A stretch of DNA of 64,000 nucleotides from Streptomyces sp. AP-93 (GTDB taxonomy: Bacteria; Actinomycetota; Actinomycetes; Streptomycetales; Streptomycetaceae): the NCBI RefSeq assembly GCF_022808175.1, contig NZ_JALGBX010000019.1:145072-209071 (forward strand). The letters are read 5' to 3'. This document shows positions 8,121 to 17,093 of this stretch, one piece after another (the stretch's first letter is position 1; each line of letters opens with the position of its first letter). The notes beneath the pieces are model-generated. The model was not told where the DNA came from. It searched no databases and saw nothing but the letters and a program-made list of their open reading frames with translations. Made by a program: the position numbers and the translations under genes.

Positions 8121-9295
8121 CCACCACCGGCACCGTCGGCGCCATCGGTACCACCGCAGGACCAAGCACCGCAGTACGTACAGGAACCAGAGGAGAGCCA
8201 GTGAACCCGGGGAATCCGGCCGTCGAGAACACGGACGCCAGTGCGGGCCCGGCCGGCGGGGAGAAGGCGGACACGCTCGCCCTCCTCGAACGAGGCCGTA
8301 CGCTCTCGACGCCCGTGCTCCGCGCCGCCGTGGACCGGCTCGCCGCGCCCATGGACACCGTCGCCGCCTACCACTTCGGCTGGATCGACGCCAACGGCAA
8401 CCCGGCGGACGGCGACGGCGGCAAGGCCGTGCGCCCCGCCCTCGCCCTGCTCTCGGCGGAGGCCGCCGGCGCCGCCGCCGAGGTCGGCATTCCCGGCGCC
8501 GTCGCGGTCGAGCTCGTCCACAACTTCTCGCTGCTCCACGACGACCTGATGGACGGCGACGAACAGCGCCGCCACCGCGACACGGTGTGGAAGGTCCACG
8601 GACCCGCCCTCGCGATCCTGGTCGGCGACGCGCTGTTCGCCCTGGCCAACGAGGTGCTCCTGGAGCTCGGCACGGTCGAGGCCGGCCGCGCGGCGCGCCG
8701 CCTGACCACCGCGAGCCGCAAGCTCATCGACGGCCAGGCCCAGGACATCTCCTACGAGCACCGCGAGAGCGTCACCGTCGAGGAATGCCTGGAGATGGAG
8801 GGCAACAAGACCGGCGCCCTGCTCGCCTGCGCGGTCTCCATCGGCGCCGTGCTTGGCGGCGCGGACGACCGTACGGCCGACAAGCTGGAGGAGTACGGCT
8901 ACCACCTCGGCCTCGCCTTCCAGGCCGTCGACGACCTCCTCGGCATCTGGGGCGACCCGGAGTCCACCGGCAAGCAGACCTGGAGCGACCTGCGCCAGCG
9001 CAAGAAGTCGCTGCCCGTCGTCGCCGCCCTCGCCGCCGGCGGACCGGCCTGCGAGGAACTCGCCGAACTGCTCGCCGCCGACGCCAAGAGCAACGACTTC
9101 GAGAACTTCTCCGAGGAGGAGTTCGCGGCCCGCGCCGCACTCATCGAGGCGGCCGGCGGCCGCCGGTGGACCGCCGACGAGGCGCGCCGCCAGTACGAGA
9201 TCGCCATCAAGGCCCTCGACGACGTGGACATGGACCAGCGCGTGCGCGACCAGCTCGTGGCGCTCGCCGACTTCGTCGTCGTGCGCAAGAGGTGA
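8117..9295 (+). CDS. Polyprenyl (farnesyl) diphosphate synthase of the hopanoid operon
   Basis: A trans-isoprenyl diphosphate synthase. It has the first Asp-rich motif HDDLMDGDEQRRHR and the second AVDDLLGIWGD, with GKAVRP and EGNKTGALL between. It most likely makes the farnesyl diphosphate used by HpnD. The start is uncertain: the ATG at 8117 overlaps the hpnE stop with AGGAGG 4 nt upstream, while a GTG at 8201 has a well-spaced AGGAGAG and gives a length closer to relatives (364 against 392 residues). The first 28 residues of the long form are Thr/Gly-rich and look non-conserved. The product chain length is inferred from context. Confidence 0.88.
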   Translation: MTTTGTVGAIGTTAGPSTAVRTGTRGEPVNPGNPAVENTDASAGPAGGEKADTLALLERGRTLSTPVLRAAVDRLAAPMDTVAAYHFGWIDANGNPADGDGGKAVRPALALLSAEAAGAAAEVGIPGAVAVELVHNFSLLHDDLMDGDEQRRHRDTVWKVHGPALAILVGDALFALANEVLLELGTVEAGRAARRLTTASRKLIDGQAQDISYEHRESVTVEECLEMEGNKTGALLACAVSIGAVLGGADDRTADKLEEYGYHLGLAFQAVDDLLGIWGDPESTGKQTWSDLRQRKKSLPVVAALAAGGPACEELAELLAADAKSNDFENFSEEEFAARAALIEAAGGRRWTADEARRQYEIAIKALDDVDMDQRVRDQLVALADFVVVRKR

Positions 9296-9420
9296 TCGCC
9301 ACCCGTACGCGCATATGAATCGCGAGTCGCCGGCCGGTACTGCCTGCCAGTAGTACCGGCCGACGGCGGCCCCCAGTACAGCGGATGACAGCAGAGGACA
9401 CTGCACGCAAAGGGGAAGCC

Positions 9421-11487
9421 ATGACTGCGACGACCAACGGCGGCGCCCATGCCTGCGGCGCCGACCCGAACGAACCCGGTCCCGGGCCCGGCGCCGGGCC
9501 GCCGGGCCCGGCCCCGGGAGCCGGCCCGGACCCCGGCCCCGCCGGGCTGCGCGGGGTCCGCGAGGCCACCGAGCGGGCGGTCCGGGACCTGCTGGAGCGG
9601 CAGGACGAGGCCGGCTGGTGGAAGGGTGACCTGGAGACCAACGTCACCATGGACGCCGAGGACCTGCTGCTGCGCCAGTTCCTCGGGATCCGCGACGAGG
9701 CCACCACCCGGGCCGCGGCCCTGTTCATCCGAGGAGAGCAGCAGGACGACGGCACCTGGGCCACCTTCCACGGCGGTCCCTGCGACCTGTCCGCCACCAT
9801 CGAGGCCTACGTGGCCCTGCGCCTCGCCGGAGACGCACCCGACGCCCCGCACATGGCCCGCGCCTCGGCGTGGATCCGGGCCCACGGGGGAGTCGCGGGC
9901 GCCCGCGTCTTCACCCGCATCTGGCTGGCGCTGTTCGGCTGGTGGAGCTGGGACCACCTGCCCGAACTCCCGCCCGAACTGCTCTTCCTGCCGTCCTGGG
10001 TGCCGCTGAACATCTACGACTTCGGCTGCTGGGCCCGGCAGACGATCGTCCCCCTCACCGTGGTCTCCGCACTGCGCCCGGTCCGCCCGGCCCCCTTCGC
10101 CCTGGACGAGCTGCACACCGACGCACGGACTCCGTACCCCGTCAAGAAGCTCGCACCGCTGGCCAGTTGGGACGGCGCCTTCCAGCGGATGGACAAGGCC
10201 CTGCACGTCTACCGCCGGTTCGCCCCGCGCCGGCTGCGCGCGGCGGCCATGGCCAGCGCCGGACGCTGGATCGTGGAACGGCAGGAGAACGACGGCTGCT
10301 GGGGCGGCATCCAGCCGCCCGCCGTGTACTCCGTCATCGCCCTGCACCTGCTCGGCTACGACCTGCGGCACCCCGTGATGCGCGCGGGACTGGAGTCACT
10401 GGACCGCTTCGCCGTCTGGCGCTCGGACGGCGCCCGCATGATCGAAGCCTGCCAGTCCCCGGTCTGGGACACCTGCCTGGCGGCCATCGCGCTGGCCGAC
10501 GCGGGACTGCGTCCCGACCACCCCGCCCTGATCAAGGCCGCCGACTGGATGCTCGGCGAGGAGATCGTGCGCAGCGGGGACTGGGCCGTGCGCCGCCCCG
10601 GACTGGCCCCGGGCGGCTGGGCGTTCGAGTTCCACAACGACAACTACCCCGACATCGACGACACCGCCGAGGTCGTCCTCGCCCTGCGCCGCGTCAGGCA
10701 TCCCGACCCGGCGCGGGTGGAAGGCGCCATCGCGCGGGGGGTGTCCTGGAACCTCGGCATGCAGTCGAAGAACGGCGCCTGGGGAGCCTTCGACGCCGAC
10801 AACACCAGCCCCTTCCCCAACAAGCTGCCCTTCTGCGACTTCGGCGAGGTCATCGACCCGCCCTCGGCCGACGTCACCGCCCACGTGGTGGAAATGCTCG
10901 CAGTCGAGGGCCGGGCGGGCGACGCGCGCACCCGGCGCGGCATCGCCTGGCTCCTCGCCGAACAGGACCCGAACGGCGGCTGGTTCGGCCGCTGGGGCAC
11001 CAACTACGTCTACGGAACCGGCTCCGTGGTCCCGGCCCTGACCGCGGCCGGCTACGCCCCCTCGCACCCCGCCATCCGGCGGGCCGTGCACTGGCTGGAA
11101 TCCGTACAGAACGAAGACGGGGGATGGGGCGAGGACCAGCGCTCCTACCAGGACCCGTCCTGGGCGGGGAAGGGCGCCTCGACCGCCTCGCAGACGGCGT
11201 GGGCGCTGATGGCGCTGCTGTCGGCCGGGGAGCGCGACGCGCCGTCCGTGGAGCGGGGGATCGGCTACCTCGTCTCCACCCAGCGCTCCGACGGCACCTG
11301 GGACGAGCCGTACTTCACCGGTACCGGCTTCCCCTGGGACTTCTCCATCAACTACCACCTGTACCGCCAGGTCTTCCCGCTCACCGCGCTCGGCCGCTAC
11401 CTGTACGGAGAACCGTTCGGCCCGGGCGGGCGGTACGCGGATCCCGCCGCCCTCCCGCACGCCGCCCCGCTCCCCGGGGAGGCCTGA
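9421..11487 (+). CDS. shc: Squalene-hopene cyclase
   Basis: A 688-residue class II triterpene cyclase. The catalytic acid motif DIDDTA is at residues 411-416, and many QW repeats (for example GWWKGD, GGWGED and DGTWDEPYFTGTGFPWDF) brace the alpha-barrel. The enzyme protonates and cyclises squalene to hopene and hopanol at the membrane face. The ATG at 9421 follows AAGGGGAAG; an in-frame GTG-type start 36 bp upstream is less likely. The first 45 residues are almost only Gly, Pro and Ala, an unusually low-complexity lead compared with cyclases of about 630-680 residues. The stop overlaps the hpnG start. Confidence 0.96.
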   Translation: MTATTNGGAHACGADPNEPGPGPGAGPPGPAPGAGPDPGPAGLRGVREATERAVRDLLERQDEAGWWKGDLETNVTMDAEDLLLRQFLGIRDEATTRAAALFIRGEQQDDGTWATFHGGPCDLSATIEAYVALRLAGDAPDAPHMARASAWIRAHGGVAGARVFTRIWLALFGWWSWDHLPELPPELLFLPSWVPLNIYDFGCWARQTIVPLTVVSALRPVRPAPFALDELHTDARTPYPVKKLAPLASWDGAFQRMDKALHVYRRFAPRRLRAAAMASAGRWIVERQENDGCWGGIQPPAVYSVIALHLLGYDLRHPVMRAGLESLDRFAVWRSDGARMIEACQSPVWDTCLAAIALADAGLRPDHPALIKAADWMLGEEIVRSGDWAVRRPGLAPGGWAFEFHNDNYPDIDDTAEVVLALRRVRHPDPARVEGAIARGVSWNLGMQSKNGAWGAFDADNTSPFPNKLPFCDFGEVIDPPSADVTAHVVEMLAVEGRAGDARTRRGIAWLLAEQDPNGGWFGRWGTNYVYGTGSVVPALTAAGYAPSHPAIRRAVHWLESVQNEDGGWGEDQRSYQDPSWAGKGASTASQTAWALMALLSAGERDAPSVERGIGYLVSTQRSDGTWDEPYFTGTGFPWDFSINYHLYRQVFPLTALGRYLYGEPFGPGGRYADPAALPHAAPLPGEA

Positions 11488-12170
11488 TGGCCGGCGGCCC
11501 CACCGCGGCCGCCCCGCCGCCGCTGCTGATCGCCTGCGCCCTGCGCATCGAACGCACCGCCCTGCGCAGCACCTCGTACCGCGGCGGGCGGGAGCAGGGC
11601 GCGCCCGAGCGGTACGAGGTGCTGCGCACCGGCATGGGCCCGCGCGCGGCTGAGCGCGCCGTCGGCCGGAAGCTGGCCGCACCGGAGCTGCACGGCGCCG
11701 CCGTGCTCGCCACCGGATTCTGCGCCGGGCTGCTGCCCGGCATGAGCCCCGGCGACCTGATCGTCGCCGAGGAGACCCGGGACCCGCGCGGCACGGTCGC
11801 CTGCGCCGGTACCGCCCTGCTCGCCGAGGCGCTGGCCCGGGCCGTACCCGGCCGGACCGTACACCTCGGTGCACTGACCGGATCCGACCACGTCGTCCGG
11901 GGCCAGGAGCGCGCCAGGCTGCGCGCCACCGGGGCCATCGGGGTCGACATGGAATCGGCCGCCACCCTCTGGACCGCGACCCGGGACGGGAGCGCCCCGG
12001 GGGCCAGGGACCGTCCGGTTGCGGCCGTCCGGGTGATCGTGGACGCTCCGGAGCATGAGCTCGTCCGCATCGGCACCGTTCGCGGGGGAATATCGGCCTT
12101 TCGCGTACTGCGTGCCGTACTGCCCGCGTTTTATGAATGGCACCGTTCTTTGCTGCTCCCCAGGAGGTGA
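11487..12170 (+). CDS. hpnG: HpnG, adenosylhopane nucleoside phosphorylase
   Basis: A 227-residue phosphorylase-superfamily protein. It has TGFCAGL near the phosphate-binding region and GVDMESAA, the purine nucleoside phosphorylase/hydrolase motif that contacts ribose. HpnG removes adenine from adenosylhopane to give a ribosylhopane intermediate. The ATG at 11487 overlaps the shc stop (TGATG). Its own last codons form the AGGAGGTGA ribosome-binding site of hpnH. The assignment rests mainly on its place between shc and hpnH. Confidence 0.87.
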   Translation: MAGGPTAAAPPPLLIACALRIERTALRSTSYRGGREQGAPERYEVLRTGMGPRAAERAVGRKLAAPELHGAAVLATGFCAGLLPGMSPGDLIVAEETRDPRGTVACAGTALLAEALARAVPGRTVHLGALTGSDHVVRGQERARLRATGAIGVDMESAATLWTATRDGSAPGARDRPVAAVRVIVDAPEHELVRIGTVRGGISAFRVLRAVLPAFYEWHRSLLLPRR

Positions 12171-12175
12171 GCCAG

Positions 12176-13210
12176 ATGGCCATGCCACTGCGACAGACCA
12201 TCAGGGTCGGGACGTACCTGCTCGAACAGAAGCTCCGCAAGCGTGAGAAGTTCCCGCTGATCGTCGAGCTGGAACCGCTCTACGCCTGCAACCTGGCCTG
12301 CGAGGGGTGCGGGAAGATCCAGCACCCGGCCGGGGTGCTCAAGCAGCGCATGCCCGTGGCCCAGGCGGTGGGCGCCGTGCTGGAATCGGGCGCGCCGATG
12401 GTGTCCATCGCGGGCGGCGAGCCCTTGATGCACCCGCAGATCGACGAGATCGTGCGCCAGTTGGTGGCGAAGCGGAAGTACGTCTTCCTCTGCACCAACG
12501 CCATGCTGCTCCGCAAGAAGATCGAGAAGTTCACGCCCTCCCCGTACTTCGCCTTCGCCGTGCACATCGACGGTCTGCGCGAGCGCCACGACGAGTCGGT
12601 GGCGAAGGAAGGCGTCTTCGACGAAGCGGTCGCGGCCATCAAGGAGGCGAAGAAGCGCGGATTCCGGGTGACGACCAACTCCACCTTCTTCAACACCGAC
12701 ACCCCGCAGACCATCATCGAGGTCCTCAACTACCTCAATGACGATCTCCAGGTGGACGAGATGATGATCTCGCCGGCCTACGCCTACGAAAAGGCCCCCG
12801 ACCAGGAGCACTTCCTCGGCGTCGAACAGACCCGCGAACTCTTCAAGAAGGCCTTCGCGGGCGGCAACCGGCGGCGCTGGCGGCTCAACCACTCCCCGCT
12901 CTTCCTGGACTTCCTGGAAGGCAAAGTCGATTTCCCCTGCACCGCCTGGGCCATTCCGAATTACTCGCTCTTCGGCTGGCAGCGCCCCTGCTATCTGATG
13001 AGCGACGGGTACGTGCCCTCGTACCGGGAACTGATCGAGGAGACCGACTGGAGCAAGTACGGCCGCGGGAAGGACCCGCGCTGCGCGAACTGCATGGCGC
13101 ACTGCGGGTACGAGCCCACGGCCGTCCTGGCCACCATGGGATCGCTGAAGGAGTCGCTGCGGGCGGCCCGCGAGACCGTGGGCGGGAACCGGCCGGACAA
13201 GTCGGCATGA
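12176..13210 (+). CDS. hpnH: HpnH, radical SAM adenosylhopane synthase
   Basis: A 344-residue radical SAM enzyme. The [4Fe-4S] motif CxxxCxxC is at C38, C42 and C45 (ACNLACEGCGKIQHP), followed by the SAM motif SIAGGEPLMHP and a C-terminal Cys-rich segment RCANCMAHCGYEP, as in HpnH. It adds the 5'-deoxyadenosyl radical to diploptene to form adenosylhopane, the first committed step to extended bacteriohopanepolyols. The start at 12176 is set by a perfect AGGAGGTGA 5 nt upstream; an upstream in-frame start at 12137 would put that site inside the gene. Confidence 0.95.
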   Translation: MAMPLRQTIRVGTYLLEQKLRKREKFPLIVELEPLYACNLACEGCGKIQHPAGVLKQRMPVAQAVGAVLESGAPMVSIAGGEPLMHPQIDEIVRQLVAKRKYVFLCTNAMLLRKKIEKFTPSPYFAFAVHIDGLRERHDESVAKEGVFDEAVAAIKEAKKRGFRVTTNSTFFNTDTPQTIIEVLNYLNDDLQVDEMMISPAYAYEKAPDQEHFLGVEQTRELFKKAFAGGNRRRWRLNHSPLFLDFLEGKVDFPCTAWAIPNYSLFGWQRPCYLMSDGYVPSYRELIEETDWSKYGRGKDPRCANCMAHCGYEPTAVLATMGSLKESLRAARETVGGNRPDKSA

Positions 13211-14589
13211 CCGGCTTCGACCTCGCCACCCTGCTCGCCGAGCGGGGTGGCGAGCGGTACGAACTGCACGCCCGCCACCTCAACCACCAGCTGCCCCGGA
13301 TGCTGCACACCATCGGCTTCGACAAGGTCTACGAGCGGGCCGAGGGAGCCCACTTCTGGGATGCCGAGGGCAACGACTACCTCGACATGCTGGCCGGCTT
13401 CGGGGTGATGGGCCTGGGCCGCCACCACCCGGTGGTCAGACAGGCCCTGCACGACGTGCTGGACGCCCAGCTCGCCGACCTCACCCGTTTCGACTGCCAG
13501 CCGCTGCCCGGGCTGCTGGCCGAGAAGCTGCTCTCGCACAGTCCGCACCTGGACCGGGTCTTCTTCGGCAACAGCGGCACCGAGGCCGTGGAGACCGCCC
13601 TGAAGTTCGCCCGGTACGCCACCGGGCGGCCCAGGGTCCTCTACTGCGACCACGCCTTCCACGGGCTCACCACGGGCTCGCTCTCGGTCAACGGCGAGGC
13701 CGGCTTCCGCGACGGCTTCGCGCCGCTGCTGCCGGACACCAAGGTCGCCCTCGGGGACCTGGCCGCGCTGGAGCGGGAACTGAAGAAGGGGGACGTGGCG
13801 GCCTTCGTCGTGGAGCCGATCCAGGGCAAGGGGGTGCTCGCCGCCCCGCCCGGGTTCCTGCTCGCCGCACAGGAGCTGCTCCACCGGCGGGGGGCGCTGC
13901 TGATCGCGGACGAGGTGCAGACCGGCCTCGGACGGACCGGCGACTTCTACGCCTACCAGCACGAGGCCGGAGTCGAACCGGACCTGGTCTGCGTGGCCAA
14001 GGCGCTCTCCGGCGGCTACGTGCCCGTCGGAGCGACCCTGGGCAAGGACTGGATCTTCAAGAAGGTCTTCTCCTCCATGGACCGGGTGCTCGTCCACTCC
14101 GCCAGCTTCGGCTCCAACGCGCAGGCGATGGCGGCCGGGCTCGCGGTCCTGTCCGTCATGGAGGACGAGCAGGTGGTGGCCCATGCCCGCGCGATGGGCG
14201 ACCTGCTGCGCGGGCGGCTCGGCGCGCTCGTGGACGAGTACGAACTGCTCCACGAGGTACGGGGACGCGGGCTGATGATCGGCATCGAGTTCGGCCGGCC
14301 GTCGTCGCTGGGTCTGCGGAGCCGCTGGAGCATGCTGCAGGCGGCGCGCAAGGGGCTGTTCGCGCAGATGGTCGTGGTGCCGCTGCTGCAGAAGCACCGG
14401 ATCCTCACGCAGGTCTCCGGCGACCACCTGGAAGTGATCAAGCTGATCCCGCCGCTGATCGTGGACGAGGCGGACGTCGACCGGTTCGTCGGCGCCTTCC
14501 GCGCGGTCATGGACGAGGCCCACGGCGGCGGCGCGCTGATGTGGGACTTCGGCCGGACGCTGGTGAAGCAGGCCGTCGCCAACCGCTGA
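13207..14589 (+). CDS. hpnO: Class III aminotransferase, probable HpnO (aminobacteriohopanetriol formation)
   Basis: A 460-residue PLP-dependent class III aminotransferase. It has the cofactor-contacting GNSGTEAVETALK, LIADEVQTGLGRTG, and the Schiff-base lysine in CVAKALSGGYVPVGA. In hopanoid clusters this gene converts the ribosyl/formylhopane side chain to the 35-amino hopanoid. It overlaps hpnH by 4 bp (ATGA), which supports a role in the same pathway. In the S. coelicolor cluster, as I recall it, ispG and dxs lie between these two genes; here they are adjacent. The family also includes ornithine and acetylornithine aminotransferases, so the substrate is inferred from context. Confidence 0.87.
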   Translation: MTGFDLATLLAERGGERYELHARHLNHQLPRMLHTIGFDKVYERAEGAHFWDAEGNDYLDMLAGFGVMGLGRHHPVVRQALHDVLDAQLADLTRFDCQPLPGLLAEKLLSHSPHLDRVFFGNSGTEAVETALKFARYATGRPRVLYCDHAFHGLTTGSLSVNGEAGFRDGFAPLLPDTKVALGDLAALERELKKGDVAAFVVEPIQGKGVLAAPPGFLLAAQELLHRRGALLIADEVQTGLGRTGDFYAYQHEAGVEPDLVCVAKALSGGYVPVGATLGKDWIFKKVFSSMDRVLVHSASFGSNAQAMAAGLAVLSVMEDEQVVAHARAMGDLLRGRLGALVDEYELLHEVRGRGLMIGIEFGRPSSLGLRSRWSMLQAARKGLFAQMVVVPLLQKHRILTQVSGDHLEVIKLIPPLIVDEADVDRFVGAFRAVMDEAHGGGALMWDFGRTLVKQAVANR

Positions 14590-14640
14590 GTCAACCGCTG
14601 GGCCGGCGGCTCGGCGGGCGACGGCCCACCTCGTGGGGCG

Positions 14641-15471
14641 TCAGTCCAGCAGCCGGTCGCGGAGCCTGTCGAGGGTCTCGGGCGTCAGCCCGAGGCCCTC
14701 GGCGAGGTAACGCTCCACGCCGCCCCACTCCTCGTCGATGGCGTCGAAGGCCGTGGTCAGATACGGGGCGCGGGCGTCGAAGAGCGGGGCGAGCAGCTCC
14801 ATCACCTCGGGGGCGCGGGCCTCGGGAGAGTCGCTGCCACGGCGGACCCGGTAGCGGTTGTGGGGGGCGTTCGACTCCAGGTAGTCCGCGAGGATCGCCT
14901 CCCGCCCGACGCCCAGCGCGAGCAGGGTGACGGCGATCGACAGGCCGGCCCGGTCCTTCCCGGCGGCGCAGTGCATGAGCGCCGGGACGCTGTCCTCGGC
15001 GAGCGCGTGCACCACCCGGCTGTGCTCGGCGGTTCGGGTCCGGATCATCGTCCGGTACGAACGGGACATCCGCGCGGCGGCCTTGCCCTCGCCCAGGATC
15101 TCGCGGAGCTGTGCCAGGTCCCCTTCGCGGACCATCTTCCAGAACTCCCGGCCGTCGGCCGGATCCGACAGCGGAATGTTGACGTTGAGCACCCCGGGCA
15201 GCTCCACGTCCGCACCCTCCAGCGCGTGGTCGGCGCCGTTGCGGAAGTCGAAGACGGTGTGCAGACCGAGCGAGGCGAGGAACTCCGCGTCGGTTTCGGT
15301 GGCATGCGCCAGATGTCCGCTTCGGAACAGTCGTCCCGACTTGACCCTTCGGCCGTCCGCGGTCGGCAAGCCGCCCACGTCGCGGAAGTTGCGCACTCCG
15401 GTCAGGGTCGGCGCCGGCGCCACCGGCGCCGCCGGATCGGTGTGCGGGCTCTGGGGTATCTGCTGGGTCAC
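14641..15471 (-). CDS. Protein-tyrosine/serine phosphatase (DUF-type tyrosine phosphatase)
   Basis: A 276-residue phosphatase with the P-loop HCAAGKDRAG, the HCxxGKDRxG form found in bacterial tyrosine/lipid phosphatases related to MptpB. The N-terminal signature NFRDVGGLPTADGRRVKSGRLFRSG is also typical. The GTG start at 15471 follows GGAGGAG at a good distance; the frame is open to 15816 but that part has no conserved features. It converges on the hopanoid operon with 51 bp between the stops. The substrate is unknown. Confidence 0.88.
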   Translation of the reverse strand: MTQQIPQSPHTDPAAPVAPAPTLTGVRNFRDVGGLPTADGRRVKSGRLFRSGHLAHATETDAEFLASLGLHTVFDFRNGADHALEGADVELPGVLNVNIPLSDPADGREFWKMVREGDLAQLREILGEGKAAARMSRSYRTMIRTRTAEHSRVVHALAEDSVPALMHCAAGKDRAGLSIAVTLLALGVGREAILADYLESNAPHNRYRVRRGSDSPEARAPEVMELLAPLFDARAPYLTTAFDAIDEEWGGVERYLAEGLGLTPETLDRLRDRLLD

Positions 15472-15811
15472 AGGGCTCCTCCGTGTCGTCCGTGCGGTCG
15501 TCGTCGCGCGTGTCCGAATTACGCCACTTGCGGGCAACTTGCCATAGCGAGAGGCGAGATCGGACATGCCCCCGTGAGCCAGATCATACGGTGACGGTGA
15601 GTGGCTGATCGCGAATGGCGAATTGCCTTGCTGGGGCGGTTGTTGAAGGTGGGGAATGGACGGAGGGTGACCGGAATTCCGGCAGCCCGTCATCTTCAAG
15701 ATTCTGTTGGGGAATTTATGACTTGTTCCGTACGGCCGGGCTCGATTACGTTCGCGATCGATCCGGACGGACCGCCTAATCCTGCCGCCGACCGGAAACC
15801 GCACCCGACTA
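15472..15811. other. Intergenic region, divergent promoters
   Basis: This stretch between the phosphatase (minus) and the riboswitch (plus) is less GC-rich around 15600-15730 and must carry both promoters. Open frames crossing it show no protein-like features. No palindrome or other site was recognised. Confidence 0.4.
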
Positions 15812-15985
15812 TTCACGCGCGTGGCAGGAGCGGGGGAACCAGGTAAGCCGCTGTTCCGGATCTCCGGTTGAGATCTTTACAACGGGACAGCTCGGGGTGA
15901 AGCCGTACATGTGCTGTTCACCGGCACAGGAGCGGCCGGACATCTCCAGTCCGAACCCGACAGCTCACCTCGCAGGCGTCGGAGA
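15812..15985 (+). promoter_or_regulatory. c-di-AMP riboswitch (ydaO/yuaA type)
   Basis: The leader of the M23 peptidase gene carries the conserved actinobacterial ydaO-type blocks in order: GCAGGAGCGGGGGAACCAGG near 15824, CTCGGGGTGAAGCCG near 15890, and CCGAACCCGACAGCTCACCT with CGCAGGCGTCGGAGAG near 15952-15985, ending about 10 nt before the start codon. This class binds cyclic di-AMP and in Streptomyces precedes cell-wall hydrolase genes such as rpfA. I recognised it by its conserved blocks and context; a covariance-model search would settle the exact ends. Confidence 0.88.
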
Positions 15986-15995
15986 GGAATTCGAC

Positions 15996-17027
15996 ATGTC
16001 CGGAACGGGTAAGCACCGCCGTCCCAAGTCCCGCTCGATATCCCGCGGGTTCGCCGTCGCGGGCACCGGTGGCGCGGCCCTCGCGCTTCCGCTGCTCGGC
16101 GCCACCGGCGCCCATGCCGCGGGCGTCCCGGCCGCCGCTCCGGCCGCCGCTCCGGTCCAGGCTCCGCAGGCCATGGCTCCGCAGGCCGTGGCTTTGCAGG
16201 CCGGGGCCGCGCTCCAGGCCGCGCCCGCCGCCGCGCAGGCCGCTCCCACCGTCTACACCGTGGTGCCGGGCGACTACCTCTCCAAGATCGCCGAGAGCCG
16301 GCACCTCGCCGGTGGCTGGGAGCAGCTCTACGCGGACAACCTCGAGGCCGTCGGCACCGACCCGTCGCTGATCCACCCGGGGCTCAAGCTCACGCTCGGC
16401 GCGAAGGGCTCGGCTCCGGCCGCGTCGGCCGAGTCCGCGCCGACCGAAACGCGGAAGCCGGCCAAGAAGTCCGCTTCTTCTGCTTCTTCTGCTTCTTCCG
16501 CTTCTTCTGGTTCTTCCACTTATGGCGGTTCATCGGATTCCTCCGACGAGGCCGCCGCGCCCGCCGCGAAGGCGCCCGCCGCCAAGGCGCCCGCCAAGCA
16601 GCAGCAGGGCGGCTCCACGTCGACCGGCTTCTTCGCCCCGGTCGGTGGCGGCACCTCCACCGCGTACAAGACCGCCGGCTCCATGTGGTCCAGCGGCTAC
16701 CACACCGGTGTCGACTTCGCCGCGAGCACCGGCACCACCGTCAAGGCGGTCGGCGCCGGAACCGTGGTCTCCGCCGGCTGGAGCGGCGCGTACGGCAACG
16801 AGGTCGTCATCCAGCACGCCGACGGCAGGTACAGCCAGTACGCGCACCTCTCCCAGCTGTCCGTCTCCTCCGGCCAGAGCGTCACCGGCGGACAGACCAT
16901 CGGCCTCTCCGGTTCCACGGGCAACTCGACCGGCCCGCACCTGCACTTCGAGATCCGCACCGGGCCCTCGTACGGCTCGGACATCGACCCGCTGGCCTAC
17001 CTCCGGTCGAAGGGCGTCAGCATCTGA
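15996..17027 (+). CDS. Secreted LysM / M23 peptidoglycan hydrolase
   Basis: A 343-residue exported protein. A basic N-terminus and hydrophobic segment end in an AHAA-type signal cleavage site near residue 43. An Ala/Pro/Gln-rich linker follows, then one LysM domain (YTVVPGDYLSKIAE to HPGLKLTLG), a Ser/Ala-rich linker (SASSASSASS, coded by a TTC-rich repeat near 16471-16520), and a C-terminal M23 domain with HTGVDFAA and the zinc-site HLHFEIR. The family cleaves peptidoglycan cross-bridges; LysM anchors it to glycan. The start at 15996 is set by GGAGAGG and the end of the riboswitch. Control by c-di-AMP fits a wall-remodelling enzyme used in spore germination or growth. Confidence 0.92.
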   Translation: MSGTGKHRRPKSRSISRGFAVAGTGGAALALPLLGATGAHAAGVPAAAPAAAPVQAPQAMAPQAVALQAGAALQAAPAAAQAAPTVYTVVPGDYLSKIAESRHLAGGWEQLYADNLEAVGTDPSLIHPGLKLTLGAKGSAPAASAESAPTETRKPAKKSASSASSASSASSGSSTYGGSSDSSDEAAAPAAKAPAAKAPAKQQQGGSTSTGFFAPVGGGTSTAYKTAGSMWSSGYHTGVDFAASTGTTVKAVGAGTVVSAGWSGAYGNEVVIQHADGRYSQYAHLSQLSVSSGQSVTGGQTIGLSGSTGNSTGPHLHFEIRTGPSYGSDIDPLAYLRSKGVSI

Positions 17028-17093
17028 ATCCGAGGCGCTGTCGCAGGTGCCGGTTAGGCTGCCCGTTTCGACAGGGGACGGGACGGTCGTGGC

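Noticed and set aside
6366..9406. Long minus-strand frames (about 600-770 codons) across hpnE and the prenyl synthase
   Set aside because: Same reason: they mirror real hopanoid genes, lack ribosome-binding sites and have no recognisable motif.
9870..11486. A long plus-strand frame in phase with hpnG running through shc
   Set aside because: The upstream part is an out-of-phase reading of shc (Arg/Pro-rich, no domain). The true hpnG start is the ATG at 11487 that overlaps the shc stop.
10396..12240. A 614-codon minus-strand frame over shc and hpnG
   Set aside because: Antisense shadow of two strongly supported genes with biased composition.
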